From positions 7,198,001 through 7,262,000 of the forward strand of contig CM073569.1 of NCBI GenBank assembly GCA_037074615.1: 64,000 nt of DNA, in the 5' to 3' direction. The stretch's first letter is position 1; each line of letters starts with the position of its first letter. The DNA comes from Leucaena leucocephala. Its lineage: Eukaryota > Streptophyta > Magnoliopsida > Fabales > Fabaceae. The translations under genes and the position numbers were made by a program. Below the pieces are notes generated by a model that was not told the DNA's origin, ran no database searches, and saw nothing but the letters and a program-made list of their open reading frames with translations. Shown piece after piece: positions 1 to 10,084 of this stretch.

Positions 1-209
1 GGGAAGAAATGTCTACTATTGCCTTACAGTTTCCTTCTTTTCCCCTTGAGGACAAGGTGACACTTCTAGGGGTGGGTAATGATACATTTGCCTTTGCTGC
101 CAATACATACAAGAGGAAAAGACATGGGAAACATGGGAAAGACAAGATTCCTTTTGTGAATGAGGAGGTTGACCCAAATGTTAATGATGAATTGAAGAAA
201 GAAACATAA
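1..209 (+). pseudogene. Ty3/gypsy retrotransposon polyprotein, C-terminal end
   Basis: The reading frame is open from the window edge to a TAA at 207-209. It carries the motif QFPSFPLEDKV and ends in a basic, then acidic tail (KRKRHGKHGK, then EEVDPNVNDE). A QFP-F-LEDK segment after the integrase/chromodomain is characteristic of the C-terminus of plant Ty3/gypsy (chromovirus-type) polyproteins. The apparent start at base 9 is internal: the true start of the gag-pol frame lies several kilobases outside the window. What follows (purine tract, then a probable LTR) fits this reading. A host-gene terminal exon is the alternative and looks less likely. Confidence 0.6.
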
Positions 210-281
210 GACTAGAGAGCTATAGGCTTTTTGTGTAGCTGCTAATTTTTTGATGTTGCTGCCTTGCTTTTGACATTATTC

Positions 282-289
282 TGGGGAGG
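282..289 (+). other. Polypurine tract of the Ty3/gypsy element
   Basis: A short purine run (TGGGGAGG) sits about 75 bp after the polyprotein stop and immediately before a TG dinucleotide. This is the expected position of a plus-strand priming site next to a 3' LTR. The call depends on the LTR call that follows. Confidence 0.4.
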
Positions 290-524
290 TGTGCAGTGTA
301 ATTTTGGTAATACATAGAGGCAGGAGTCTTATGGAGAGGGGAGGAGGTTTTTGGTAAGAATAGGATAGGAGAGGCTGGGCTCTCAAACCACCAGATGAGA
401 ACCAGCAAGTGAGCAGATATATGTATCTGTATTTTGGCAAGAGGGGTTTACTCAGAATCATTCTCTCTCTCCTGTAACTTTGATTCTGCTGAATGCTATT
501 AATATAAACCTCCAAATTCCTTCA
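290..524 (+). repeat. Probable 3' LTR of the Ty3/gypsy element
   Basis: The segment starts TGTGCAG right after the purine tract and can be closed at TTCA, giving about 235 bp, a size seen in short-LTR chromoviruses. It ends in a CT-rich and TAA-rich stretch typical of an R/U5 region. The 5' LTR is outside the window, so neither the ends nor a target-site duplication can be verified. Boundaries are tentative. Confidence 0.4.
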
Positions 525-681
525 GAAATTGCAAGCTTTCTGTTATTATTTCTGTTTTCCAGTGCAGGACACATCAAATAAATTGCGGGATAACAATCCA
601 GAAGCTTTAGCATGCTAAAGTCTGAATAACTGCAGTTTTCTGAAATCTCATGTATAGGGTAACAACTCAAAATACATCTAA

Positions 682-737
682 CCTGAACCTTAATAGTAGC
701 CTCCTGATCTATTGTCAGCCTCTGCGCAGTCCCATGT
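682..737 (-). other. Exon-like fragment, unrecognised
   Basis: On the minus strand a short open segment (peptide EHGTAQRLTIDQEATIKVQ) runs from an AG (GTTTGAAG) to a perfect CAG/GTTAGA donor-like junction. The peptide looks like real coding sequence rather than noise, but no family was recognised and no partner exons were found. It may be a remnant of a gene cut by the flanking transposable elements. Confidence 0.25.
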
Positions 738-789
738 TCCTTCAAACAGTAAGTGAATGATGGTAAAAGAAGAATTTAACCCAATAACC

Positions 790-900
790 GTGGTAGAAAG
801 TCAACAGTTCTACGTCTTATTTACGAAAATGCTACAAGTCAAACTTTCTACACTGTCCCCACAACAACCGGTGTAAAAGCCCCGTTGTAGTTACAGGAAA
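790..900 (-). repeat. CACTA-like subterminal repeat fragment
   Basis: The stretch contains CACTGTCCCC followed by AACCGGTGTAAAA and further GTAGAAA/TTCTAC motifs. Closely similar ACACCGGTT...GGACAGTGT arrangements occur at 43139-43167 and 47640-47730. Short ACCGGTGTAGAAA-type motifs repeated near element ends are typical of CACTA (En/Spm) transposons. No complete element or transposase is visible. Confidence 0.35.
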
Positions 901-1960
901 ATTCACTCATGTTATACATTTTACAAACTAAATTTGATCTAGTTACATATTCTCATCCAAAATAAGATCAATTAGATATTAGTTAAGAATTGTTCAAAGA
1001 CTATGTATTCATTTTGCTCAAGGAGGATGTTAATCAATTGTACAAAGAAATATTACACAAGATCAAACCATTTTTCTAGATTTTGTAATATTCAGATATG
1101 AACTATTTCACAAGATGGTACGCTTAATTTCATTTTACCCTTCTTCTCAAATCCTTGTTCTTCAGTCTCATCCTAAAATGTATCCGAATCATGGGAAACT
1201 GATACAAACAAATTAACAAAAATCAAAGGATATATTGAATATATATTAAAATAAAGCTTTCAAGTACTTTGAATGGCATATTGCTGAAAGGGCCTAGCCT
1301 TCATTACACAAGTACTTTGGAAGAACATCACAGTGACACACAGTTGAAGCATAAAGAAATTCCATAAAGATAACAATATGCCTTATAAGTTTACAATAAA
1401 ATTTAGATTTAACCCTACATAGAAGAACGGTAACTCCAAAAGTTTAGAGAAAAACAAATTAAACACCATCACCATTCATATATCTAGTTCTAACTCATAA
1501 AAGACATGATAATGTCTTTCTGCTTCAATGACTTCACAAACTTATAAGCTTCTCAAAAAACAACTAGAACTTAAGCAACATAAAGCATTTATAGGAACAC
1601 AAAAAACCTGGTTGAATTGGTTGAACATGGTATTACAGAAAAATGAAGTCTCTAATTATAACTTGAACAACTTAACACGAAGGAAGGAACAGAAATAAAG
1701 CAGCAAATAATTTTGCCCATCATAGTCTCGTGACATTCCAATGGTAGAAAGATGGAAATATAAGTAGAGGTTGCAATTTCAAATCATATAAGGCACATGA
1801 TATGGCAAGAAAATCAATATTAATATAAAATATAAAATATATAGGAAGCTGCATTATTTACAAGCTATAAATGGTGCAGCTCCTATCAGGTTATATGTCA
1901 CCATTTTTTTACTCTTCCAAGTTTTCTTCACAAATTTCATTAAGATCAATTCAAATTTAC
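900..1960. other. Intergenic or intronic, no gene seen
   Basis: AT-rich sequence with stop codons in all frames and no recognisable protein or RNA. Nothing here can be supported as a feature. Confidence 0.5.
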
Positions 1961-2053
1961 TTTATTCCTTCAACAATTCTGCTACACAGTCATCAAACAT
2001 CACCACAGCGGTGAGAAGCCTCACCATGACGAACTTGTGAATTCTTTAACTGA

Positions 2054-2272
2054 ATGGCTGAGACTACCAATCTCAATCAGAGCTGCAGAAGCAAACCTTG
2101 GAGGATAACTTTAGAATTATATTATGCTGGAAACTATGGCATGTTAGAAACAGCACTCTTTTCTGATGATCTTCTTACTGCTCAAGGATTGGTTGATGAA
2201 GTTTTAGCTCAGGTGTACACAAAAAGGGCTAACGAATTAACCAACCTCTTGAATCATACAGCTAACTACTAG
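2054..2272 (+). CDS. Short ORF or terminal exon, unrecognised
   Basis: A 72-residue open frame has a plausible amino-acid mix in its second half (ALFSDDLLTAQGLVDEVLAQ) and ends NHTANY. It is followed by a T-rich stretch that could be a 3' UTR. I do not recognise a family. The overlapping second frame just upstream (LTEWLRLPISIRAAEANLGG) also looks protein-like, which suggests a frameshift or a decayed exon rather than a small intact gene. The ATG is probably not a true start. Confidence 0.25.
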   Translation: MAETTNLNQSCRSKPWRITLELYYAGNYGMLETALFSDDLLTAQGLVDEVLAQVYTKRANELTNLLNHTANY

Positions 2273-2926
2273 TTCTCTTCTTGTTTTCTTTTTCTTTGGA
2301 GTGGATGCCATTGCAGCCGGGTATTGTCTTTTTTTAAACCAAGAGCTGCTTTTTTGTAATTCTTTTGACTTCTTAATTCACACTTTTTACTCAAAAAAAA
2401 AAAAAACCTCTTTTAATTAGATTGCAAGATAATCAAGATATAATTCCTATATATATGTCATGTCAAAAAAAAAAATCGCATATATATGGAATTATTTTAT
2501 TAACAAAAAAAAATTATACTATGTTATCAATATGTGTGTGTATAATTATTTTATTTCACTTAATCTGATCCATCTAAATTAAAAATGGATGGTCCAAATT
2601 TAATTTTCTTATTTTAATAAGATGCAACTAAAGTAAAGATAATATTCTAATCATGAAAATGTCCAAAAAATGAATTTATCATTTAAAAATTATAAATCAA
2701 GAACTTTAAATTTGGACTGTTCAAATCTAATTTAGACCGTCCAGATCTCACAAAAGTAAGATGAGCACCTAAATCAAGTCCTCTGTGCAACTCATATTTG
2801 TTTTGCTTTGATTGCAAGATAATCAAGGTCTTATTCTAACAAGTATGGACTAATTTTATAAACAACCTAATATATATTGGGAAAAAAGAAATATCATTCA
2901 TTTTCATAACATAAAAAACATAATTA
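2273..2926. other. Intergenic, AT-rich
   Basis: Contains poly-A/T runs and two short repeated phrases (GATGGTCCAAATTTAA and a related ACCGTCCAGATCTCA) of the kind found in degenerate MITEs. No gene is seen. Confidence 0.5.
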
Positions 2927-4564
2927 TTATTCTATTTCACCAAAATCTGCTTGAACAAAGGCATGCTTCCTTCTAGGATACCCCATACCAAGCAAATGGT
3001 TAATATAGACCTTACCATCTTTCACAGTTACTGTTGTTGGAGACCTATGCTTATGCCTCAGCCCTGAGTATGCTGCTACCATAGAAGCTGTTTCCCAGCC
3101 ATCAGAACTCTCCTGTAATCTCGCCATAGGTTGCTTCGCAACAACAACAAACTTTGTCCCACGCACTAATTCCAAACCATCTCCTAAAGTAAGAGGCCCT
3201 CCTCCAACCTTTATTAGCTTCACTTTGAATTCTTCTTCATTTCTTGTTGATAAATCAATCTTCAACAAGTTGCCACTATATGTATGAACCACTCTATGAG
3301 GAACCCATCTGGGTTCTAAACGATGCCGTTTAAAGCACCCGTGCCTAAGTTCTTGTACCATTCTTTTGCTTCGAACAGTGGATTTCTAATAATTGATTTT
3401 AAGTTCCCTTCAACGCCTACCTTCCAAATCTTGCTTGCTTTTACGTCAGTTACATAAGCGTTGCCTTGGGAATCAACTGCCACATCGTTTCCTAATGATT
3501 TCGCGTCACCTACATTATCATGGTTAACAAATAATGTTGAGAAGAGAAAATGGTTGATTTTTTTTACTATCAAGTATATAAATGAAGTTGTAAAATTATA
3601 AATATAAAAATATATTTATATATAACCGTGAAATTCTTAATTGAAATGGTTAGGCTACGGGTTGAATTTTAATTCCGTAGAAAAAGCTAGCTATGATGAT
3701 TTAATCATTTAAATAAAAGATGTTTTTATGAAAAGTATTATAGGAGTATAATTTAAAATTAAATTAAAGTATTTACGAAAATTTTAAAGGCAATTAATAT
3801 CTTTTCACATGAACATATAACAAGATTATTAAAATGAAATGTCTTATATAATAAAATATAAAAAAGGCAGGTCCTAGAGTTTTTTGTCCTCTGGCAAAAA
3901 TTCTTTAGGGCAACGAAAAAACAGAATGATCTCACAGAAATTCCGGCAATAACTCTGATAAATGGTGATACGAGAAAAGCTTCTGGTCAAATTTGAGCTT
4001 CCTTTTCAAATTTTTTAGTTAAAATGCTGCAAAACCATAATCCTGACATCTAATTTCCCCTAAAAACACTTTGAAGACAAAGAAGAGGAATTGGAAAACG
4101 GAAAAGGTAAGCGGAAGAATACGAAGCTTACTTGGGCCACTGAGTTGAGTTAGGAACAATCTTTTCCACGTTTGCAAATCTTAGGCTGCAAGCGCCGAAT
4201 AGCGATTTCGCCATGGTTCTGCATGAACGGCAAGCAGCCGATTCCTTGGTCGGTTGATTAAAATGCCCAGCGTTGAATTTACGGCCAGGTCGGTTTCTTT
4301 GACCACCGGCACCTCCTCCAATAACTCAATCTCCACTCCGGTCACCGGAATCTGACCGATTCCACCTTCGACGAAACCGACGATGAATCGCCGATTTTGA
4401 TCGTCCCACTTGCCGCATTCTCTGAACCCTCCATTGCTGTGGTAATAGTACACGGGCGTGGAGGGCTTCGATAGCTCCAAAGAAATTATTATGCCGATTG
4501 GAATGGCTGAGAGGAGGACGATGAAGGCTAGAAATTTGGGAGAGCAAAGCCACGAGGAAGCCAT
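2927..4564 (-). pseudogene. SMP-30/NHL-repeat (plant calcium-dependent phosphotriesterase-like) gene, disrupted
   Basis: Two exons assemble on the minus strand: 4132-4564 and 2927-3509. The 622-bp intron has GT at 4131-4130 and AG at 3511-3510, and its phase matches exactly (a codon split 1+2). Exon 1 starts MASSW with a membrane anchor (FIVLLSAIPIGIIISLEL), then KWDDQNRRFIVGFVEGGIGQ. Exon 2 has VAVDSQGNAYVTDVKASKIW, LNGIV, HTYSGNLLKIDL and GYPRRKHAFV. This is the full order of the plant SMP-30/gluconolactonase-like superfamily, a six-bladed propeller, usually about 340 residues and membrane-anchored. Three lesions break it: TAA at 4181-4183 where the family has Tyr (ALAA-Y-DL), TAG at 3316-3318 where it again has Tyr (GIV-Y), and a net +2 frameshift near 3292. 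Summed exon length (1016 bp) is two more than a multiple of three, as the frameshift predicts. Unless these are assembly errors, no full-length protein is made. Confidence 0.88.
3510..4131 (-). other. Intron of the SMP-30/NHL pseudogene
   Basis: Donor GTAAGC follows the codons for LSGP, and the acceptor AG precedes GTGACGCG, which continues in frame as DAKSLGND. The intron is AT-rich and contains no recognisable inserted gene. Intact splice sites suggest the gene decayed recently. Confidence 0.8.
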
Positions 4565-4859
4565 GAGAGCTCGATAGAGAAATACAAGAGGCGTTGTGGG
4601 GGCGACTGCAGAGAAGACTGGAAATCGGTTGGACTACTTGGAAATCCAAATATACAGATTCTCAGTAAATACCAGTCGTAATACTCAATTTACTTGTTGG
4701 AGAAAAAAAACAACAACTAGTAGTACTCAATTTATTTTTGTTTATGAAAGGTAAAGCATTTAGTTTTTGTCTGAAAACATAAAAGTAATAAACAGAACCA
4801 TCCTTCTTGATTGGCTGATTCGTTGCATGTTTCGATGACATAATAATTAGAATCAGTTA

Positions 4860-5362
4860 AGATGAAACTAGGTATTCAACACTCTAAATTAATTTTAGAG
4901 GAGTAATTAACACCTTAAAATATTTAAAGGTGTAATTAGCACCCTAAATTAATTTTGGAGGTACAACCAGTACCCTAAAGTATTTAAAAGTGCAATTAAC
5001 ACCCTAAACTAATTTTAGAGGTGCAATCAGCACCCTCAAATATTTAAATTGGTGCAATTTTACCCTTTCACTAAAAAAAAATACCTACTTTCATTTGTAC
5101 ATATCACATAAATTTTGTTTTGGATACATTATTGTTTAAAAGTCATATGTATAATATTATTTTAATAAATTATATTAAATTTTTTTAGGGTGCTGATTGC
5201 ACCTCCAAAATTAGTTTAAGGGGTTAATTGCACCTTTAAATATTTTAGGGTGCTGGTTGCACCTCTAAAATTAGTTCAGGATGCTAATTGCACCTTTAAA
5301 TATTTTAGGGTATTAATTATTCCTCTAAAATTAATTTAGGGTGCTGGATACACTTTTATCCA
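4860..5362. mobile_element. Foldback (Mutator-like) element, copy A
   Basis: Two long inverted arms flank a short AT-rich centre. Each arm is made of imperfect tandem units with the core GGTGCAATTAGCACCCTAAA separated by TATTTAA and CTAATTTTAGAGG. The left arm reads ...AGCACCCTAAATTAATTTT, the right arm the reverse complement (AAAATTAATTTAGGGTGCT). It is the same family as 57657-58357 and about 58733-59308. Ends are eroded: the left end is poorly matched to the consensus GGGTAAA and no clear target duplication remains. The centre is shorter than in the other two copies, so it is probably an internal-deletion derivative. No coding capacity. Confidence 0.75.
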
Positions 5363-5580
5363 TGAAATTATTACTTTTCATTCATATATATCATTAAAAT
5401 AAATAAAAAAATTAATTATTTAATCATTATACTTTTACCGAGTAACTCATTCTTTATACTTAAATTCATGATAACTGGTCCAATGCTTTTTTAAAAAAAA
5501 ATTATAAATAATTTTACAAGAGTTATAAACCGTAAATAGAATTTTAAAATTTAAATAAATATTTTTAAAAATTTTCCCTT
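5363..5580. other. AT-rich spacer
   Basis: Low-complexity A/T sequence between the foldback element and the inverted duplication. No gene or signal is seen. Confidence 0.4.
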
Positions 5581-6320
5581 TCTTAATTTGCAACGGACAA
5601 CTGATTTCCTTGAAACTCGTTGGCTGACCCGATATGCTCTGGAGATGAAACACACATAGACTCTGAAAATCAAAGCAAAGCAAATCCGAGGGACAATCTC
5701 AGTCTTCTCGCATGCAAGTCACCTGAGAATCGCAAGGAAACAACTCAGTCCCTAGGGTGAGAGAGCTCTGAGAATCGCAAGAACTCACCCGTCTGTCAAA
5801 CCAGTCACCTGTTTCCATGGCAATATGTCACACATGGCAGAAGCTTTTGTTCAGGACTGATAATAGGAATGTAATGACTGCATTGAAGAACATCGCCTAA
5901 ACTGTTTTTGATATGGTGATATTTAATTTCACATGAAAGACTAATGGCACAGCTCTTTAACTCTAACAGAAGATTTTACAAAGAAAGTGAATTCTGTTTT
6001 TGGAATCCTTCCTTCACATCCTTTCTTTGATACCATTTCCCTCTAAGCATGAACTCTTGCTCCAATGGATCCTCCCCTGTTACGGCTTCCGTTACCTACA
6101 ACGGCAGGCTCTGAGAGTACGATTTTCACCCACTATGGTAATCGTCAAACTGAGAGTATCAATCTATTGCAGTGCTTCGAGAAGACCGGTGTTGCCCCTG
6201 AGATTTGCTTGGCTTTGATTTTCAGCGTCTGTGTGAGTTTCGTTTCCAGAGCATCGTGTCAGCTCCCGAGTTTCAAGGAACTCAGTTGTTTCTTGCAAAT
6301 TAAGAAAAGCATTGGGACTG
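5580..6320. repeat. Inverted duplication with two arms of about 110 bp
   Basis: The minus strand of 5580-5690 and the plus strand of 6205-6315 are clearly related: both read TTTGATTTTCAG, then TCCAGAGCAT, GAGTTTCAAGGAA, TCAGTTGT and TGCAAATTAAGAAA in the same order. Between them lie about 510 bp including a direct duplication of GAGAATCGCAAG at about 5724 and 5771. The TTTTCAG shared by both arms resembles a splice acceptor, so this may be a head-to-head duplicated gene fragment carried by a transposon. The arms give open frames in both directions, but no protein family was recognised. Confidence 0.6.
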
Positions 6321-8590
6321 AGTATAAGGACCATATTATAAACTCTATTAAACTACACCGATTAAATAATTAATTTTTTAAATAAAGATATATATATTTT
6401 TATTTTTTATACTTAATTAAATACTAATCCGGTCCTAAAAAGGTCATGGTCCAGACTAGGTTTAATATATGTATTATTTAGATTATAAATCATTTGCTCA
6501 AATATTTAATTTATATTAAAGAAGGTTACCATCTAAAAAGAATACATATTTAGTGGGTTTCCTTTTATATCAAAAAAATAAAATAAATATATTAAAAGTA
6601 ATTTATAAATAAAATAAATGAAAATATATTTAGGTTTCACTTTAATGCCAAACTTTTTCTTAGGTTAACTACGTTCTTGTTCATTCACCTATAATTATTT
6701 ACACCCACTTCCTTAGCAGAAATGCGGGCATTATAGTCTAATTAATATTTTATACTCCCTTCCTTCGTTTTTTTTATAAGAAACAATTAAAAGAATATGT
6801 AAAAAAATGTAATTTTTTAAAAAATATCCTCATTTATGTGAAAAAAATAGATAAGTGAGATTATAAAATTATAATAAAGGAAATATATAAGATAAAAGAA
6901 TAAAAAATTAGTTAAAAACTTTTAACTTCACTATTCCAATTTTTTTAAATCGATCTCATTAAAATGTCCTCAGACCCTAAGCCCTCGCAACATGGCGTCC
7001 TTGGTCAAGGCTTAGGTGTGGCAAGGATCAACAAAGGTGCAGCTTTGTAAAGTCCATGACCTCCATTAATATATCTTCCCCCTCTCTTCCTAAGCATGAT
7101 GCCTCGCACAAGCTTAATAAAAGGTAGAAGAATGCCGAGTGGTGCGTCAAAAGGAAGAGAAAACCTTATGCCACGCATTAACAGATTGAAATTGAGAATA
7201 GGATTGAGAGTGAGAATAGAAATAAACTTTAAAAATTATGTTTTGTATAAAATAATATTTAAAAAGAATAATTTTATTAATTTTATCTTATAATTAATTT
7301 TAAATTATAAAAATAATATAGTACCACTTGTTTAAATCTTAAAATTTAGCCTAGAATTTATCACTCCATCACCTCAAAAGAAGAGAAGACGGAGGACGAG
7401 TTCCGCAAAGAGATCAATGAACTTCAACGCCAATAGCACGAGGTCTCAATTCTAAGCGGCGTCCTTGTGTGTGAGAGAGAGAGCACATACAACAATGAAT
7501 GAGAACGACGGATAAATCTAGAGCACGGATAATTTTATCTAAAAATTAGGATAAATAAAAATATTTAAAAAAAAATTAATCTCAGGACTAAAAATATAAT
7601 ACCAGGGAAGTGATACTGCTTAATTCCATCATATGGTATTGTCGAATTCTAAAGTTTACCTAATGCTACATACTAAACAATTTAATTTAATATATTCCCT
7701 TTCCATTTGTCAATCACAAACCCTTAATACTATACATCAAATGTAGCTTTAAGATTATTATTCATCTAGTTCTTAATATAAGAGTTAGTTAATTTTTTTA
7801 AATATATTAAGAAAGTCAAATAAATTAGTTAATTATAACTAATATAAAAGTTAGTTGATTAATTTAGATAAATTAAAAAATATATAATATTAATTTATCT
7901 TAGATTTGGTTATAGTTAAATAATTTATTTAATTTTTTTAATCTATTTAAAAAAATAAACTAAGTTTTATATTAAAAGTAAAAAAAAAAAAGGAACGACT
8001 TAGATTGAGTGTGTGAAGGAACCGCCATCTACTCGATCAAAATAACGTCATTTTGATTAATGAAATGTTACCAACTGCAGAATAAAATGAACGGTTTGAG
8101 ATCTGAAGCATCATGGGTGCAACAAACACACCTCACCCCTCTTACTCTTTCATGAGTTCATCTTAGCTCTCTTTTCATTTCATGATACTAATGGACTAAA
8201 TGCCAATATGGATTTGTTGTAATTTATCTGTTGACCCAAGATGGTGTTGTATCTTCTTAACAAAGCCTTCATGATTGTATAGTCATGCGTTGTAGCCTGA
8301 CAAACCAAAAGAGTTCATTTTCCTTTGTTTGGTATCATCAAATTTTGAGGAGGAGAGGGAATTTTTTTAAAATATTCCCTCCTTTCCTTTTCTAACCCTT
8401 ATTTCTAAAATTAGGGAAAAAAATTAATTTTTTATCTTATATTGACTATTATATGCATAACATTTTTTTAATATCTTTAAAATATCTTTTCGCATCTCAC
8501 AGTTGTGTATATAAAAATATTTTTTCTCCTCTCATCTCTTAAACTAAATAATATAACATTAAAATCTATCATACATCCTCCTTTCTAATC
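6321..8590. other. Intergenic, AT-rich
   Basis: No gene is seen. Some islands (6970-7180, 7360-7520, 8000-8330) have higher GC and gene-like composition but no readable protein. ATACTCCCTTCCTTCGTTTTT at about 6755 resembles one end of a Stowaway-type MITE without a recognisable partner. Confidence 0.4.
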
Positions 8591-8595
8591 AATCC

Positions 8596-8986
8596 TATAA
8601 ATTTTCGGATGTACTTTGAATCTTCCCTGGTTCACCGAGATATCCACACGAAACATGAGCATCTTATATGAACTCTAATACGTTCATACAGCAAATGAAT
8701 CCTAAGGAAGCAAAACAGAGTGTCGGGCATAAGAAGGAGAGGAGCAGAGGAAAGCCAAGTCTGTAACCCACACGAGAATGAAACTACAGTCTTCTGAATG
8801 ATTAAAACAACCACTCTCTTTGCATCCTTATTCACGTCTGAAAAATGTCCATGGGTGGGGAAGTGGGATTTCCATAACTCCCAAATCCCTTATTTTTCTC
8901 CTTTAAAAAATAAACCACTCCCTCTATTATCTCATATATAGATTTGGGCCTAATCCACCATGGGTGGACTAACCTATTTTCTAATA
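8596..8986 (-). repeat. Copia 3' LTR (left copy)
   Basis: 391 bp, matching 16066-16455 along its length (shared blocks such as CACACGAGAATGAAACTACA and GATTAAAACAACCACTCTCT). Ends are decayed to TATAAA...TAATA compared with TGTAAG...TAACA in the other copy. The visible divergence between the LTRs means the insertion is old. Confidence 0.9.
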
Positions 8987-8995
8987 TCTCCACTC
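8987..8995 (-). other. Polypurine tract of the copia element
   Basis: On the minus strand GAGTGGAGA lies directly against the start of the 3' LTR, as expected for the plus-strand primer. It fixes the orientation of the element. Confidence 0.6.
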
Positions 8996-10080
8996 ATACT
9001 TAGTGGATTAGATAATCTCAAATCTCATTTTTTTCCTTCTTTTATACTAGGTGCTTTACTGTGACCGCGTAGACATGACGTCTCTATTCGGGCGTTTGTA
9101 CTAGAAATCCTTTTTATAGATACCAGCACAAAATAAACCATTAGTGCAACTCGAAAAAAATATATTATAGTGCCTTGAATGTTCTAGATTTACCCATATA
9201 CACTTTTCTTATAGCTAATCTAATCCTTTTTGAGTCAACATATAACTCAGATAGCCTCCACTTATGCATAGTATCCACACTTATGAAATTAATAAAATAA
9301 TATCACAAGAGACCATATATTATTCTAGCAATCTTTCTTTCGCCCATATATTATTTTGATATGAATCAATCGCTTTCCTAGCATAATATCTTTAGTTTAT
9401 ATATAATTTGACCATAGGACATATATTAAAGTAACAATCACTGAAAAATACCTCCATAATACTATCAAAATCAAAGGACATTTATGAGATGATAGTACTT
9501 TTCTGGAACTCACACAACAATGAAGGAATGATTGATTTACTTGCTTTCCATTTGCGGTTCTTTAACACATGTTGTATTAATCACATGTTATAGTGTTTCT
9601 CTTATTCTATAAGAGTGTTCGTTGTTTTAATTCTACTAATCACACCGTACAGACTTAAGTCCAAATACTCATATTATCTAAACCCAAACTCTTCAATTTT
9701 ATTCACATAATATGATGTCAATTTTGAAGAATTTGTTATCTGATAAAATAGGTATCATGGATGCGGGTACCCATAGTTCGATCCATATCCAAACTCACCG
9801 ATCTCATCTCGACTTATTGCACTTTTTAAGCCGATGTGACATTTATTGTGTTTCTTCTCTACCATATCAGTACTCTTGCTGCTTTACTGGTAAACGCATG
9901 TCTCATCTTTCAACGCTTCTCTAACATCAAAGGAGATTGCTTGTATGAAAGATCTAACATTTTTAACCTGTATGACATACTAGACATTATATACTTTCAC
10001 TTAGACATATAAGTAATAATAAATGACATGATATCATTAATGAAAACAAAAATATTATATACAATATATAACTTCACATT
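8996..10080 (-). other. Copia 3' region between pol and LTR
   Basis: About 1.1 kb without a recognisable protein separates the RNase H end from the 3' LTR. Most copia elements have little here, so this is a long 3' untranslated region or contains decayed insertions. Confidence 0.5.
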
Positions 10081-10084
10081 CTTC

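Noticed and set aside
8632..8835. Minus-strand 67-residue frame, with a similar frame at 16046-16240
   Set aside because: Both fall inside the two LTRs and are shared only because the LTRs are copies of each other.
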